Below, one piece after another: positions 1 to 8,466 of a stretch of DNA of 64,000 bases. The notes beneath the pieces were generated by a model that was given only the letters and a program-made list of their open reading frames with translations, did no database searches and was not told where the DNA came from. The stretch's first letter is position 1. Every line of letters starts with the position of its first letter. The DNA is from JAADJA01 sp963840975 (GTDB taxonomy: Bacteria; Bacteroidota; Bacteroidia; Bacteroidales; JAADJA01), in contig CAWJBC010000015.1 in assembly GCA_963840975.1 (NCBI GenBank), positions 62,001 to 126,000 on the forward strand, written 5' to 3'. The translations under genes were made by a program, and so were the position numbers.

Positions 1-293
1 CCTTCTTTTTGGTCAAGTTGTTCACTTAATTCCTTCGACAAATTCCTTAATTCCGTTGACCGGGCTTTCATTGCCTCAGCATCTTCTGTTTTTCCCTGTT
101 TGTATAAAGCGCCGATTTCTTTTGCTGATTTATTGGATTCAGCCAAAATATCATCCAATTGTTTTTGGATCTTTCTCCTGGTCTCATCAATGGAGACAAT
201 TGCATAAATGGTATCTGTTCCTTTGAAGTTTTTGACGGAAAGTCTTTCAATAACCTCCTCTTTATTTTCCCTGATATAATTTATTTGTAACAT
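1..293 (-). CDS. serS: Seryl-tRNA synthetase, N-terminal fragment (runs off left edge)
   Basis: Only the first 97 codons lie in the window; the gene reads leftward off the edge. The translation starts MLQINYIRENKEEVIERL and continues into a long charged helical stretch (KIQKQLDDILAESNKSAKEIG, about residues 41-61, then LRNLSKELSEQLDQ). This is the antiparallel coiled-coil tRNA-binding arm typical of bacterial seryl-tRNA synthetase, which charges tRNA-Ser (and tRNA-Sec) in the cytoplasm. The ATG at 293-291 matches the usual start of the family in Bacteroidota. The catalytic class II core is outside the window, so identity rests on the N-terminal arm alone. It is followed upstream by the rpmA terminator, so it is probably transcribed separately from rplU-rpmA. 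Confidence 0.85.
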   Translation of the reverse strand, partial: MLQINYIRENKEEVIERLSVKNFKGTDTIYAIVSIDETRRKIQKQLDDILAESNKSAKEIGALYKQGKTEDAEAMKARSTELRNLSKELSEQLDQKE

Positions 294-506
294 GAATGGA
301 TCAATTTGAAGGCAAAAGTATTCTTTTAAACTCAATTTAAAAAAGTGAACTGAATCATATCCGCGAAGATGGAATTTTATGAATAAAGGTAACATTAACC
401 CCGACCCATAGAAATACAAATGCCGGCTAAATTGCCGGCATCCTCTATTTTTTTAACCTGGTCTTCCGCAAAAAAGACAGGACTGCTGTGCAAACTCTAA
501 AAATGG
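294..506. other. Intergenic region between rpmA and serS
   Basis: 213 bases without a gene. It holds the rplU-rpmA terminator hairpin (420-441) and, presumably, the serS promoter between the hairpin and 293. A second small hairpin (GTCTT...AAGAC, about 462-477) lies between the terminator and the rpmA stop codon. Confidence 0.5.
413..441 (-). terminator. Rho-independent terminator after rplU-rpmA
   Basis: Perfect 8-bp stem (ATGCCGGC / GCCGGCAT, 420-427 and 434-441) with a 6-nt loop. Read on the minus strand it is followed by the T-rich run TTTGTATTTC. It lies 66 bases beyond the rpmA stop codon, as expected for the end of the ribosomal-protein operon. Confidence 0.75.
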
Positions 507-782
507 CTAATTAACCATTTCCTTTGATTCAAGCGGCACAATACTGACATAGGACTTATCATCCCTTCTTTTTCTAAATTCAACTGTTCCATCAATCAGT
601 GCGAACAGGGTATGGTCCTTACCAATATCAACATTTTCACCCGGGTAATGTTTGGTTCCACGCTGCCTGATAATAATGTTACCAGCCTTGGCAAATTGTC
701 CGCCGTAAATCTTAACGCCTAATCGTTTGCTGTGCGATTCTCTTCCGTTTCTTGAACTTCCGACTCCTTTTTTATGTGCCAT
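507..782 (-). CDS. rpmA: 50S ribosomal protein L27
   Basis: Structural protein of the large ribosomal subunit; the N-terminus of L27 reaches the peptidyl-transferase centre. The 91-residue product begins MAHKKGVGSSRNGRESHSK and contains the family signature GVKIYGGQFAKAGNIIIRQRG. Length and start are normal. The N-terminus begins directly with AHKKG, so it lacks the cleavable extension found in Firmicutes. It lies directly downstream of rplU with a 35-base gap, the conserved rplU-rpmA order, and a terminator follows. Confidence 0.97.
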   Translation of the reverse strand: MAHKKGVGSSRNGRESHSKRLGVKIYGGQFAKAGNIIIRQRGTKHYPGENVDIGKDHTLFALIDGTVEFRKRRDDKSYVSIVPLESKEMVN

Positions 783-817
783 GGTTTATTGTATTAATTA
801 TAATTTACAAATGAGTT

Positions 818-1336
818 TTATTCTTCACTTTTCCCTTCAACTTCCAATGCAGGGGTTTCAGGTGTATTCAATATGCTTTTGGGTTCTTCGGCAACGTTTT
901 CTACAACAGTTTTTTCAGTTTTTGGTGCTGATTTGGTTTTCTTAACAACTTCTTTATCGGCGGTGGTTTCTTTCTTCACTTCTTTCTTCACCTTTTCCTT
1001 TTTAGCAGTTGCCGGTTGTTTTCCGTCAGTCAAAATATCTTCGATCAATACTTTGCTAAGATATTGTCTGTGTCCGTTTTGTTTCTGATAGCCTTTTCTT
1101 CTTTTTTTGTGAAAAACGATCACCTTGTCTCCTCTTAAGTGCTCAACAATCTTGGCTTGTATCATGGCTCCATTCACGGTTGGAGTACCAACAGTGACTT
1201 GTCCATTCTGGTCCAATAAAAGAACCTGATCAAAATTTACAGCAGTATCCTTTTCACCTTCGAGAAGGTGCACAAATATCTCCTGATTTTTCTCCACTTT
1301 AAATTGCTGACCTGCTATCTCAACTATTGCGTACAT
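818..1336 (-). CDS. rplU: 50S ribosomal protein L21 with long low-complexity C-terminal extension
   Basis: Large-subunit ribosomal protein that binds 23S rRNA. The start is taken at the ATG at 1336 (MYAIVEIAGQQFKVEKNQEI), the classic L21 N-terminus; a longer frame to 1417 exists but its extra 27 residues do not look like L21. Residues 1 to about 103 are the L21 domain, ending in the conserved basic segment VIVFHKKRRKGYQKQNGHRQ and the region after it. Residues ~104-172 form an extension rich in Lys, Glu, Ala and Thr with no visible fold, ending in an acidic tail. Similar extensions occur in some Bacteroidota L21 proteins. Followed by rpmA. Confidence 0.95.
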   Translation of the reverse strand: MYAIVEIAGQQFKVEKNQEIFVHLLEGEKDTAVNFDQVLLLDQNGQVTVGTPTVNGAMIQAKIVEHLRGDKVIVFHKKRRKGYQKQNGHRQYLSKVLIEDILTDGKQPATAKKEKVKKEVKKETTADKEVVKKTKSAPKTEKTVVENVAEEPKSILNTPETPALEVEGKSEE

Positions 1337-1471
1337 TTTTTCTAGTATTAACTTTTTGTAAAAAAAATTGGAGTGCAAAATTAGAAAAAAAATTAATTCT
1401 GCAAATGTTTTTTTCATTTAATATCTAAAACGCCCATAAAGTGTCTGTAATAAAAGGTTGTTGGTAGGCAA

Positions 1472-1981
1472 TTAAAGTTTATCCCTGAGCTTTTCTTCGG
1501 ATAAAATGGAAGACAAAATACGAATAGAAACCTGGGCGCCATATTCGTTCAGCTTATTTTCAATATCACTTTTTTTGGTTGCCCTGTCTGTTTGACTATG
1601 GATGAGGCCGGTGATTTCTTTATACTGTGAGACCTTCAATTCATCCTCCAGGGCAGATATGATTGCTGTTAATGGAACTGATACAGCAACCGTTTGATCT
1701 TTGGAGGGCAACCCTTCTGATTTTAATTCTTCAACCGCTGCCAGGATGATCTCGCGCCCTAACCTTTTGATTGTTTCTATTTGAGATACTTTTCCGGAAG
1801 TATCCCTAAGCGACCAGCTTGAATAATCAATTTCAATTTTTGAGAGTTGCTTCACTTTCTGATCATCGTCGCCAAAGATTCTAGAAAAAAGCATGACAGT
1901 ATATTGCTTCCATGATTGGAAATCAAATCCCTTTTCATCCAGTTTCAGTAATTGTTCTTCCAAAAGTTTAATCTCTCTCAT
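1472..1981 (-). CDS. Conserved hypothetical cytoplasmic protein
   Basis: Unrecognised. About 169 residues from the ATG at 1981 (MREIKLLEEQLLKLDEKGFD); a longer frame from 2026 is possible, but its first 15 residues look like leader sequence. No signal peptide or membrane segment. The protein is mostly charged helix with two moderately hydrophobic stretches (AVSVPLTAIISALEDELK and VSIRILSSILSEEKL). It contains a motif-like segment SWKQYTVMLFSRIFGDDD near the N-terminus. It lies upstream of rplU on the same strand, separated by 135 bases, and downstream of a terminator, so it may be monocistronic. No function is proposed. Confidence 0.6.
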   Translation of the reverse strand: MREIKLLEEQLLKLDEKGFDFQSWKQYTVMLFSRIFGDDDQKVKQLSKIEIDYSSWSLRDTSGKVSQIETIKRLGREIILAAVEELKSEGLPSKDQTVAVSVPLTAIISALEDELKVSQYKEITGLIHSQTDRATKKSDIENKLNEYGAQVSIRILSSILSEEKLRDKL

Positions 1982-2034
1982 ATACTTTTTTCCCAAAATT
2001 ACCCAAAATCTTCGTTCAACTAACATCCACCCAA

Positions 2035-2065
2035 CAAAAAAAGCCGGGTGGTATCGTCCCGGCTT
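2035..2065 (-). terminator. Rho-independent terminator after the beta-helix gene
   Basis: Perfect 8-bp GC-rich stem AAGCCGGG / CCCGGCTT (2041-2048 and 2058-2065) with a 9-nt loop. Read on the minus strand it is followed by an unbroken T run. It lies about 90 bases beyond the stop codon of the secreted beta-helix gene. Confidence 0.85.
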
Positions 2066-2156
2066 ATGAACTACATGAATGTAACTGAGGCAAAAAACAA
2101 ACCCTCAACTTAGAAAACTCCTGTTCAACTAACTTAATATTAACGTATTCAAATAA

Positions 2157-3755
2157 TTATTCAATAATAACTTTCCTGGTAGCCACCAAATCCTGTGTAT
2201 CATAAACCTGTACTATATAAATGCCGGGTTGGTATCCAGAAACATTCAACTGAAATCCGGCATTGTTCAAGGGCTGGTCGTCAACTATTGCACCTGTGAG
2301 GCTCAAAATGATTACCCGGTCAAAGCTGACGCTACCCTTAATATTTATATAGTTTTGTGCCGGGTTTGGATAGACATTTATGTCATGATTGATGTTGCTT
2401 TTGTAAATAGTTGTAAAAACATCCTGATTGTAATACCATGCACCCAGATCAGAATTTGTACCATCCGGATCATAATTCGAGTCAGGATCACCGGCATCAA
2501 TGCAGGGTGACTTTGTTGTATTTTCTTCAGGAAAACCGGACCATGTCAGGGTAAAATCATCATTTAACGGATCAACAAATAGTGGATCAGCATCAATGTT
2601 ATTTATTCCGTTAAATCCACCAAGTATGTCTGAAAAACTGACCAGAGGCGCAACGACTGTTGCCACAATTTCGTCAGGAATATTATTCCAAAGGATGGAA
2701 TTTACGATTGTTCCGGCTGAGCCAGAGTAAATATTATAATAGACGCCGCCAGCATTTGTACCAGCCGAGTTGACACTTACTGTGCAATTGTTTAGCGCCA
2801 ATTCACCCTGGTTCATATAGGCACCGCCTCCGGTTAAGTCAGCATGATTTTTTACAATGGTTGAAAAATTAAAGGTAATGCTCGAAAAATTGTCTCCAAA
2901 AACTCCTCCTCCTTTTAAAGCATGATTTCCCCGAAGGGTAACATTTGTAAAGCCGCAATCTGCTATTCCGCAATAAACACCGCCACCTTTTGCAGCAGAA
3001 TTTTCAATTATTTCTACGTTGGTAAACATAGCAACAGCATCGGTATTGATCTTAATTCCACCGCCAGTATTTGAAGAGCTATTGTTTTGGATTTTACCAT
3101 CTTTAAAGAAGGCATTCATATTTCCGGCGCAGTTACCATTGATGGAAATGCCGGATCCTCCGTTTTTTTCAATAATAAAATTTGAAACCTGCGGGGCTGA
3201 ACTCCAGCTAACCATTCCACCAGCATTGTTATTGCTAATGATTATACTCTCTGCACGAATATTACTGGCTTCATATAAAACGATTCCGGAAGAATGATTG
3301 TACTTAACCGATGAATGTATGATGCTAAATTCAGGATATGCACTGCAGATTATTCCTGAGTATTGGCTGAATTGAATATTACAATAAGCCAATTTCGTAC
3401 TGTCGGCAAATGAATAATTTAAACCATTAAAATAAATTCCGTTCCATCCTGAGAAATTACCCTGTGAATAACCGGTTGTGTCAAAGGCTGTAAATGTAAT
3501 GCTATCGCTCACCGTCCCGGTTGCTTCCAGTTTCCCTTCCACTTCAAAGCCATATTCTCCCAGAAATATAACCTGAACTCCAGGATAAATTCGTAAACGC
3601 TGATCGGAAGGAAGGTGAATATCACCTTCAATTAAATAGGGGCTGCCCGTTAAAAACCAATCCCCGTAAACATCTCCGCCTTGAATGGAGGTTTGAGCAT
3701 TCAGTGATAAAAAACTCAGTAAAGAGAAGAGTAAAATTGTAGTTCGTGTTTTCAT
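2157..3755 (-). CDS. Secreted right-handed beta-helix protein with T9SS sorting domain
   Basis: 532 residues. Signal peptide at 1-20 (hydrophobic core LLFSLLSFLSLNAQ). Residues ~25-430 consist of short beta-strand/turn units rich in Asn and Gly, with repeated GGGV-type turns (SSNTGGGIKI, AAKGGGVYCG, ALKGGGVFGD, DLTGGGAYMN). This is the pattern of a parallel beta-helix of the pectate-lyase/polymorphic outer-membrane type. No catalytic site is recognisable, so an adhesin or polysaccharide-binding role is as likely as an enzyme. A linker with DADPLFVDP and DPDSNYDPDG (possible Ca-binding) leads into the C-terminal ~80 residues, a type A T9SS sorting domain (NVYPNPAQNYINI, GIYIVQVYD, RKVIIE), predicting export across both membranes. 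Followed by a strong terminator; monocistronic. Confidence 0.85.
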   Translation of the reverse strand: MKTRTTILLFSLLSFLSLNAQTSIQGGDVYGDWFLTGSPYLIEGDIHLPSDQRLRIYPGVQVIFLGEYGFEVEGKLEATGTVSDSITFTAFDTTGYSQGNFSGWNGIYFNGLNYSFADSTKLAYCNIQFSQYSGIICSAYPEFSIIHSSVKYNHSSGIVLYEASNIRAESIIISNNNAGGMVSWSSAPQVSNFIIEKNGGSGISINGNCAGNMNAFFKDGKIQNNSSSNTGGGIKINTDAVAMFTNVEIIENSAAKGGGVYCGIADCGFTNVTLRGNHALKGGGVFGDNFSSITFNFSTIVKNHADLTGGGAYMNQGELALNNCTVSVNSAGTNAGGVYYNIYSGSAGTIVNSILWNNIPDEIVATVVAPLVSFSDILGGFNGINNIDADPLFVDPLNDDFTLTWSGFPEENTTKSPCIDAGDPDSNYDPDGTNSDLGAWYYNQDVFTTIYKSNINHDINVYPNPAQNYINIKGSVSFDRVIILSLTGAIVDDQPLNNAGFQLNVSGYQPGIYIVQVYDTQDLVATRKVIIE

Positions 3756-4459
3756 GTAGATTACTTTTTATTAAAAAGAGGAATAATATACCACTTCATT
3801 CCTCAAGTCTTTTTAATTATTACCTTGATGGATTTGGGAATTTCAAAAACTGTGCAAGGTGTCGGTAAATCTACTTTGGCGAAAGGAAGACGAACCTCAT
3901 TATAAATACAAATAGCTGTTTATAAAACTGTTACGAATTGTTTTTAAATTATGGTTTTTTTTAATTGATTGGAAAACTGGAAAATTATTTCTTTTGACTT
4001 TGTTTCAAATTGGGACGGAAACATACCAAATTTTCCATATTTAGGTTTTATACCAAGGTGAAATTCAAAATAGTCTGGCATGAAGGGCGGTTTTGAATTT
4101 CCTACTTTGGTATTACAATTTATAACCCGCATTAAAAATTTCCTGAGAAAAATGCTTTGCTCCTGATTTGAGAATAAAACAGAATTTAAAATAAGGTGAC
4201 TAATCAGTTTGCTGACAATCTTATATTTACTGGATTAAGAATCTTTTAACTGGTATAGAGGAAATAAATGTATAAAGGGAATAAGTGTTACGGTTAAAGC
4301 AATCTGGTTGGGAAGTATAAATTTTAAAAGTAAAACTTAAACCCTGTATTTCCTCTATTCCATTATACCCTTTATACCCCTTCCCGTTACTGCGCCAGGT
4401 GTAATTTCATTGTAAATAGTATACTGATTACTTACAAAATAATAAATTCAGGATTTCAT
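3756..4459. other. 704-bp intergenic region with palindromic element
   Basis: No convincing gene. It holds the presumed promoter of the beta-helix gene on the right side of 3755, the 64-bp palindromic element at 4050-4113, and at 4252-4380 a pair of purine-rich/pyrimidine-rich segments forming an imperfect inverted repeat. A 62-codon open frame on the minus strand (3944-4132) spans the palindrome but has no support beyond being open. Confidence 0.5.
4050..4113 (+). repeat. 64-bp palindromic dispersed element, copy 1
   Basis: Left arm ATACCAAGGTGAAATTCAAAA (4050-4070), 20-nt loop (4071-4090), right arm ending TTCCTACTTTGGTAT (4091-4113); the arms are near-perfect inverted repeats. A second copy in opposite orientation at 33163-33226 differs at 4 of 64 positions by hand alignment. 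Intergenic in both cases. It resembles a REP/MITE-class element. No transposase is linked to it in this window. Confidence 0.8.
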
Positions 4460-6067
4460 TTAGTTGACTATGATTTGAGCGAAGTTCGCATCATTTTCAA
4501 TCACATCAACGGCTTTTTGAAAGCCTTCATCAATTTGGGTCATCACCTGGAAATAAGATTTGAATTCGAAGAGATTTCTGGCTATTAATGCTTTGATTTG
4601 AAATTTAATAATATCACCCGAAAGGATCAGGTCTTCAGGAGTTGATTTTACGCCATTTGCTTTTGTATAGTCAATAAAGTGATTAAGAAATTCAGTATCT
4701 ATCTGAAATGAGTTATTGAACTCTTCGTAATCGGTATATTTCTTTTTCAGGTTTTTCCTTTCAACTTCAAGGTAATCCAATACAAATTCGCTAAAAATTC
4801 CTTTGCTGAGAACATCCACATAAAAATCAGTATATTTTGTAGAATCCCATGGAACAAAAACATCAGGCATAATCCCACCTCCGCCATATACAATCCGCTT
4901 ATTGGGAGTATAAAAGAGTAATGAATCGGGATAGTTCACATTGTTTTGGTTTGTCAATTCTCCTGCTTCCAGTCGTTTTAACAAATCTTTATAATATTGG
5001 TCGTACCCTTCTGCATATGATTTCTGAATACATCGCCCGGTTGGAGTATAATAGCGAGCAACTGTCAAACGGATCACTGAACTATCAGGAAGGTAATAGG
5101 GTCTTTGAACGAGTCCCTTTCCAAAACTACGTCTTCCAACGACAATACCTCTGTCGAGGTCCTGCACCGCACCGGCGACTATCTCGCTGGCCGAAGCAGA
5201 GCCTTCATCAATCAAAATTACAAGTTTACCTTTCTCAAATTCTCCTCTGAATGAGGATTTATATTTTCGCTGCGGGCTTGATGATCCTTCTGTATACAAT
5301 ATGACATTCCCCTGATTGATAAATTCATCGGTAAGGTCAACCGCCACATCAAGATAGCCACCTGAATTACCCCTTAAATCCAGAATAAGATTTTGCATCC
5401 CGTTATCTTTCAGTTCGCCCAATGCCATCCTGAATTCGTCCATTGAGGTTCGTGCAAATCGGTTCAACTTGATATACCCGGTAATTGACGAAGCCATGAA
5501 GTATGCATCAATACTGTTGATCGGAATCCTGTCGCGTACCAGCGAATATTCTATTGGCTTTATTCTGCCTTTCCTGAAGATGGTCAGATTAACGATTGTT
5601 CCTTTATCGCCCCTGAGTTTGCTGAAAACATAATTATCGTCAATAGATTTTCCAGTTGCGTTTTCAGAATTAATGGAGATGATCTTGTCGCCGGCCAGAA
5701 TGCCCAATCGTTCGGCAGGTCCTCCCGGGACAGGAGAGATAACAATAATTGTATCCTTGTACACCTGGAAGGAAATACCAATTCCATCAAACTCGCCCTC
5801 CAGCGGCTCATTGGCTTTTATAAGATCTTTTTTCGAAATGTACTGTGAGTGCGGATCAAGTTCTTTCAAAGTTGCAATAATGGCTTTTTCAACTAAGTAG
5901 GGTTCTGAAACGGAATCAACATAAGCAAAATTGATAATTTGCAATGCTGAAGCAAATTTTTGAGTAGTGGATTTTGGATCCTGACCCTGCGAAAAAGATG
6001 ATTGTTGACCGACAAGGATTATCAGGGCGATGGTCAGCAACCACCTCCCTTTAGTAAATTGAATCAT
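4460..6067 (-). CDS. S41 family C-terminal processing protease (Ctp/Prc type)
   Basis: Serine protease of the C-terminal-processing family, which degrades or trims periplasmic and membrane proteins. Start taken at the ATG at 6067, giving a clean signal peptide/anchor (MIQFTKGRWLLTIALIILVG); the frame is open to 6157, but the extra 30 residues are not signal-like. Order: N-terminal helical region; PDZ domain with GEFDGIGISFQV and GGPAERLGILAGDKI (residues ~90-145); S41 catalytic domain with LRGNSGGYLDVAVDL, the serine motif EGSASASEIVAGAVQDL and the lysine of GRRSFGKGLVQRP (about residue 317). The Ser-Lys dyad is therefore present. A ~130-residue helical C-terminal region follows, common in Bacteroidota homologues. 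Flanked by long non-coding regions, so probably monocistronic. Confidence 0.93.
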   Translation of the reverse strand: MIQFTKGRWLLTIALIILVGQQSSFSQGQDPKSTTQKFASALQIINFAYVDSVSEPYLVEKAIIATLKELDPHSQYISKKDLIKANEPLEGEFDGIGISFQVYKDTIIVISPVPGGPAERLGILAGDKIISINSENATGKSIDDNYVFSKLRGDKGTIVNLTIFRKGRIKPIEYSLVRDRIPINSIDAYFMASSITGYIKLNRFARTSMDEFRMALGELKDNGMQNLILDLRGNSGGYLDVAVDLTDEFINQGNVILYTEGSSSPQRKYKSSFRGEFEKGKLVILIDEGSASASEIVAGAVQDLDRGIVVGRRSFGKGLVQRPYYLPDSSVIRLTVARYYTPTGRCIQKSYAEGYDQYYKDLLKRLEAGELTNQNNVNYPDSLLFYTPNKRIVYGGGGIMPDVFVPWDSTKYTDFYVDVLSKGIFSEFVLDYLEVERKNLKKKYTDYEEFNNSFQIDTEFLNHFIDYTKANGVKSTPEDLILSGDIIKFQIKALIARNLFEFKSYFQVMTQIDEGFQKAVDVIENDANFAQIIVN

Positions 6068-6582
6068 GCACAGCCAAAAGAGGTTATAGTATATTCTATC
6101 GAATAGACCTATTTTCTGTGCAAAAATATTTTTACTGTTCATAAACCCCTTTAACACAAATTTATCATTAGTCTTTGAACCCCATCAGTCATTTTTAAAG
6201 GTCCATCAAAAATAGTTTATTCATTAAATTGAATTCATTTTCCCCGAAATATCCCATGTTTGATAGTCCTCAGAATGAATGCTTGAAAGCCATGCGACTT
6301 GTTGTACGAAAGTTTTCAGTTTTAGATTGGTTTTTGAAGTGGTATTTTCACCTCAATATAGATTTTCATCTGAAGAACGCTTGATCACAGTTATGCAACC
6401 CCAGGGCAAGCTTGTGAAACTTATTTGCAGCAAAGTTGCGGAGTATTAACCATTCGCCGGGATTGTTCAACTTACAAACTGATATAAATTTCTGACTCTG
6501 AGAGAAATTGATCACCCGGTTTAGGGTTCGGATTAGCAAGCATAAAAAAAACAAATCCAATGGTTCCCATTGAGTAATCATT
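6068..6582. other. Intergenic region, nothing recognised
   Basis: About 515 bases between the S41 protease start and the DUF2400 stop codon. Short open frames here match nothing recognisable. No convincing hairpin terminator or repeat was seen. It should hold the protease promoter. Confidence 0.4.
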
Positions 6583-7368
6583 CTAAAACCTTTCGTATAT
6601 GCCAATTCCAAACAAAGCAAAATCAAATTTTACCGGATCATCCGCGTCGAAGCGTAATAGTTTTTGGGTTAATATTTCTACAGATTTCCAATCATTTGCT
6701 TTGCGATCCAATAATCCGAGTTTTCGGCTGACATTTCCGGTGTGAATATCAAGCGGGCAATAGAGCTGAGAGGGAGAAATTGACTTCCAAAGTCCAAAAT
6801 CAACCCCCCTGTCATCATTCCTGACCATCCACCTCAGGAACATATTGATCCTTTTGGCTGAGGCATTCAACGCAGGATTGGCAATATGTTTTTCCAATCT
6901 TCCGGGATGGTTCAATTCCAGAAAAATTTCTCTGAAATGAATGATGCTTTCTTTTACAGTCTTCCCATTTTTTATGGGTTCGGAAAAAACATTCTCCAGC
7001 CCCCCATGATTTTGATAAATATTCTTCAAAGAATGAATAAAAAAAATACAATCACTGCCGTTGAAAGTTCGATGAACGAAGCGGGCACATCGGTTGATAT
7101 CCTCTATACCTGACTCCAGAATAAATTGCCAGGGAGCGTTATCCATGATTTCCATCAATCGTTTTGCATTCTGAATGATGGACGCCCTTTTTCCCCATGA
7201 AATGCTTGCTGTAAGAAAGGCGGCTATTTCGATGTCCTGTTTCCGGCTGAATTTATGCGGTACCGCAATTGGGTCATCCACAATGAACCGCGGTTGATTA
7301 TATTGATCTGCTTTAAAGTTTAGAAACTCTTTGAGGGCTTCATCCGAAAATTTTTCCATGGATATCAT
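6583..7368 (-). CDS. TIGR02757/DUF2400 family protein
   Basis: 261-residue soluble protein of a family widespread in Bacteroidota and Spirochaetes with no established biochemical role. Signature segments include DPIAVPHKFSRKQDIEIAAF, LTASISWGKRASIIQNAKRL, RMNMFLRWMVRND-type text (KRINMFLRWMVRNDDRGVD) and a C-terminal LDIHTGNVSRKLGLLDRK followed by DPVKFDFALFGIGIYE. The last elements recall the helix-hairpin-helix/GPD DNA-glycosylase fold, so a nucleic-acid role is possible but unproven. Its ATG (7368-7366) overlaps the tsaD stop (7367-7365) as ATGA, so the two genes are translationally coupled. A second ATG at 7359 could also serve. Confidence 0.85.
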   Translation of the reverse strand: MISMEKFSDEALKEFLNFKADQYNQPRFIVDDPIAVPHKFSRKQDIEIAAFLTASISWGKRASIIQNAKRLMEIMDNAPWQFILESGIEDINRCARFVHRTFNGSDCIFFIHSLKNIYQNHGGLENVFSEPIKNGKTVKESIIHFREIFLELNHPGRLEKHIANPALNASAKRINMFLRWMVRNDDRGVDFGLWKSISPSQLYCPLDIHTGNVSRKLGLLDRKANDWKSVEILTQKLLRFDADDPVKFDFALFGIGIYERF

Positions 7369-8384
7369 ACCTGACTCCTTGCATAGGGAACAGATCGCTG
7401 ATCGGCGAATCGTCCATCCAAATATTTAAAATATCCAGCAATGGCAATCATAGCGGCATTATCGGTGGTAAACTGAAATTCGGGGATATACACTTTCCAG
7501 TTCAATTCTGAACCTGTTTCCATAAATTTCATCCGTACAAGTGAGTTGGCAGAGACCCCTCCGGCAATGGCTATTTCAGTAATCCCAGTAGTTTTCACAG
7601 CTTCCTTTATTTTTTCCATCAGAATTTCGACTATGGTTTTTTGAAGGGAGGCACAGAGATCATGAAGATTAGGTTGAATAAAATCAGGATTTTTTATCAG
7701 TTCATCGCGGATAAAATAAAGGAATGAGGTTTTTAATCCGCTGAAGCTAAAATCGAGTCCGGCAATCCTGGGTTTGGGGAAACTGAATTTATCCGGATTT
7801 CCATCCCTTGCCAGCTTGTCAATGACCGGACCTCCGGGGTATCCCAGGTTAAGGATTTTGGCTGCCTTATCAAAAGCTTCTCCGGCAGCATCATCAATTG
7901 TCTTTCCTATTACCTTTGTTTCCAGGTGACTCTTCACAAGTACTATTTGGGTATGCCCTCCTGAAATTGTCAAACATAAAAATGGGAATGATGGAACCTG
8001 CCTTGTTCCTTCCTCATTTTGGATAAAATGAGCCAGAATATGCGCCTGGAGATGATCAACCTCAACCAATGGTATTCTTAAACCCAATGCAAAAGACTTG
8101 GCAAAAGAAGAACCCACAAGCAGCGAACCCAATAATCCGGGTCCTCGTGTAAAAGCAATTGCATTCAATTGCTCCTTTTTGATGCCTGCAATTTTCAGCG
8201 CTGTATCAACCACAGGGATAATATTTTGCTGATGCGCTCTCGAGGCAAGTTCCGGGACAACTCCTCCAAACTTACGATGTACATCCTGGTTGGCTATGAT
8301 GTTGGCAAGAATCTTGTTATTTTCGATGACTGCCGCTGAAGTGTCGTCACATGATGATTCGATGCCGAGTATATACATATTCAT
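7365..8384 (-). CDS. tsaD: tRNA N6-adenosine threonylcarbamoyltransferase
   Basis: Catalytic subunit for N6-threonylcarbamoyladenosine (t6A37) on ANN-decoding tRNAs; it transfers the threonylcarbamoyl group from the TsaC product, working with TsaB and TsaE (not in this window). 339 residues, normal length. Visible motifs: MYILGIESSCDDTSAAVIE at the N-terminus, the metal-binding HLQAHILAHF (HxxxH), FLCLTISGGHTQIVLV, DDAAGEAFDKAAKILNLGYP, GLDFSFSGLKTSF, IAGGVSANSLVRMKF and TTDNAAMIA near the C-terminus. Two ATGs (8384 and 8378) could start it; family alignment favours 8378. Divergent from tamB, sharing an 82-bp promoter region. Confidence 0.97.
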   Translation of the reverse strand: MNMYILGIESSCDDTSAAVIENNKILANIIANQDVHRKFGGVVPELASRAHQQNIIPVVDTALKIAGIKKEQLNAIAFTRGPGLLGSLLVGSSFAKSFALGLRIPLVEVDHLQAHILAHFIQNEEGTRQVPSFPFLCLTISGGHTQIVLVKSHLETKVIGKTIDDAAGEAFDKAAKILNLGYPGGPVIDKLARDGNPDKFSFPKPRIAGLDFSFSGLKTSFLYFIRDELIKNPDFIQPNLHDLCASLQKTIVEILMEKIKEAVKTTGITEIAIAGGVSANSLVRMKFMETGSELNWKVYIPEFQFTTDNAAMIAIAGYFKYLDGRFADQRSVPYARSQV

Positions 8385-8466
8385 TGATTAAATTCATTGT
8401 TTAGCAGGATTTTGCACAATCCGCTGTTGGTAAAATAATATTGAATAATTTTGATGTTCAGTATTC

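Noticed and set aside
3944..4132. 62-codon minus-strand open frame over the palindromic element
   Set aside because: It spans a 64-bp inverted repeat and has no signal or family features; openness is explained by AT-rich palindromic sequence.
6460..6474. 15-base identity GGATTGTTCAACTTA with 38462-38476
   Set aside because: Flanks do not match, and a chance 15-mer match is expected at this window length.
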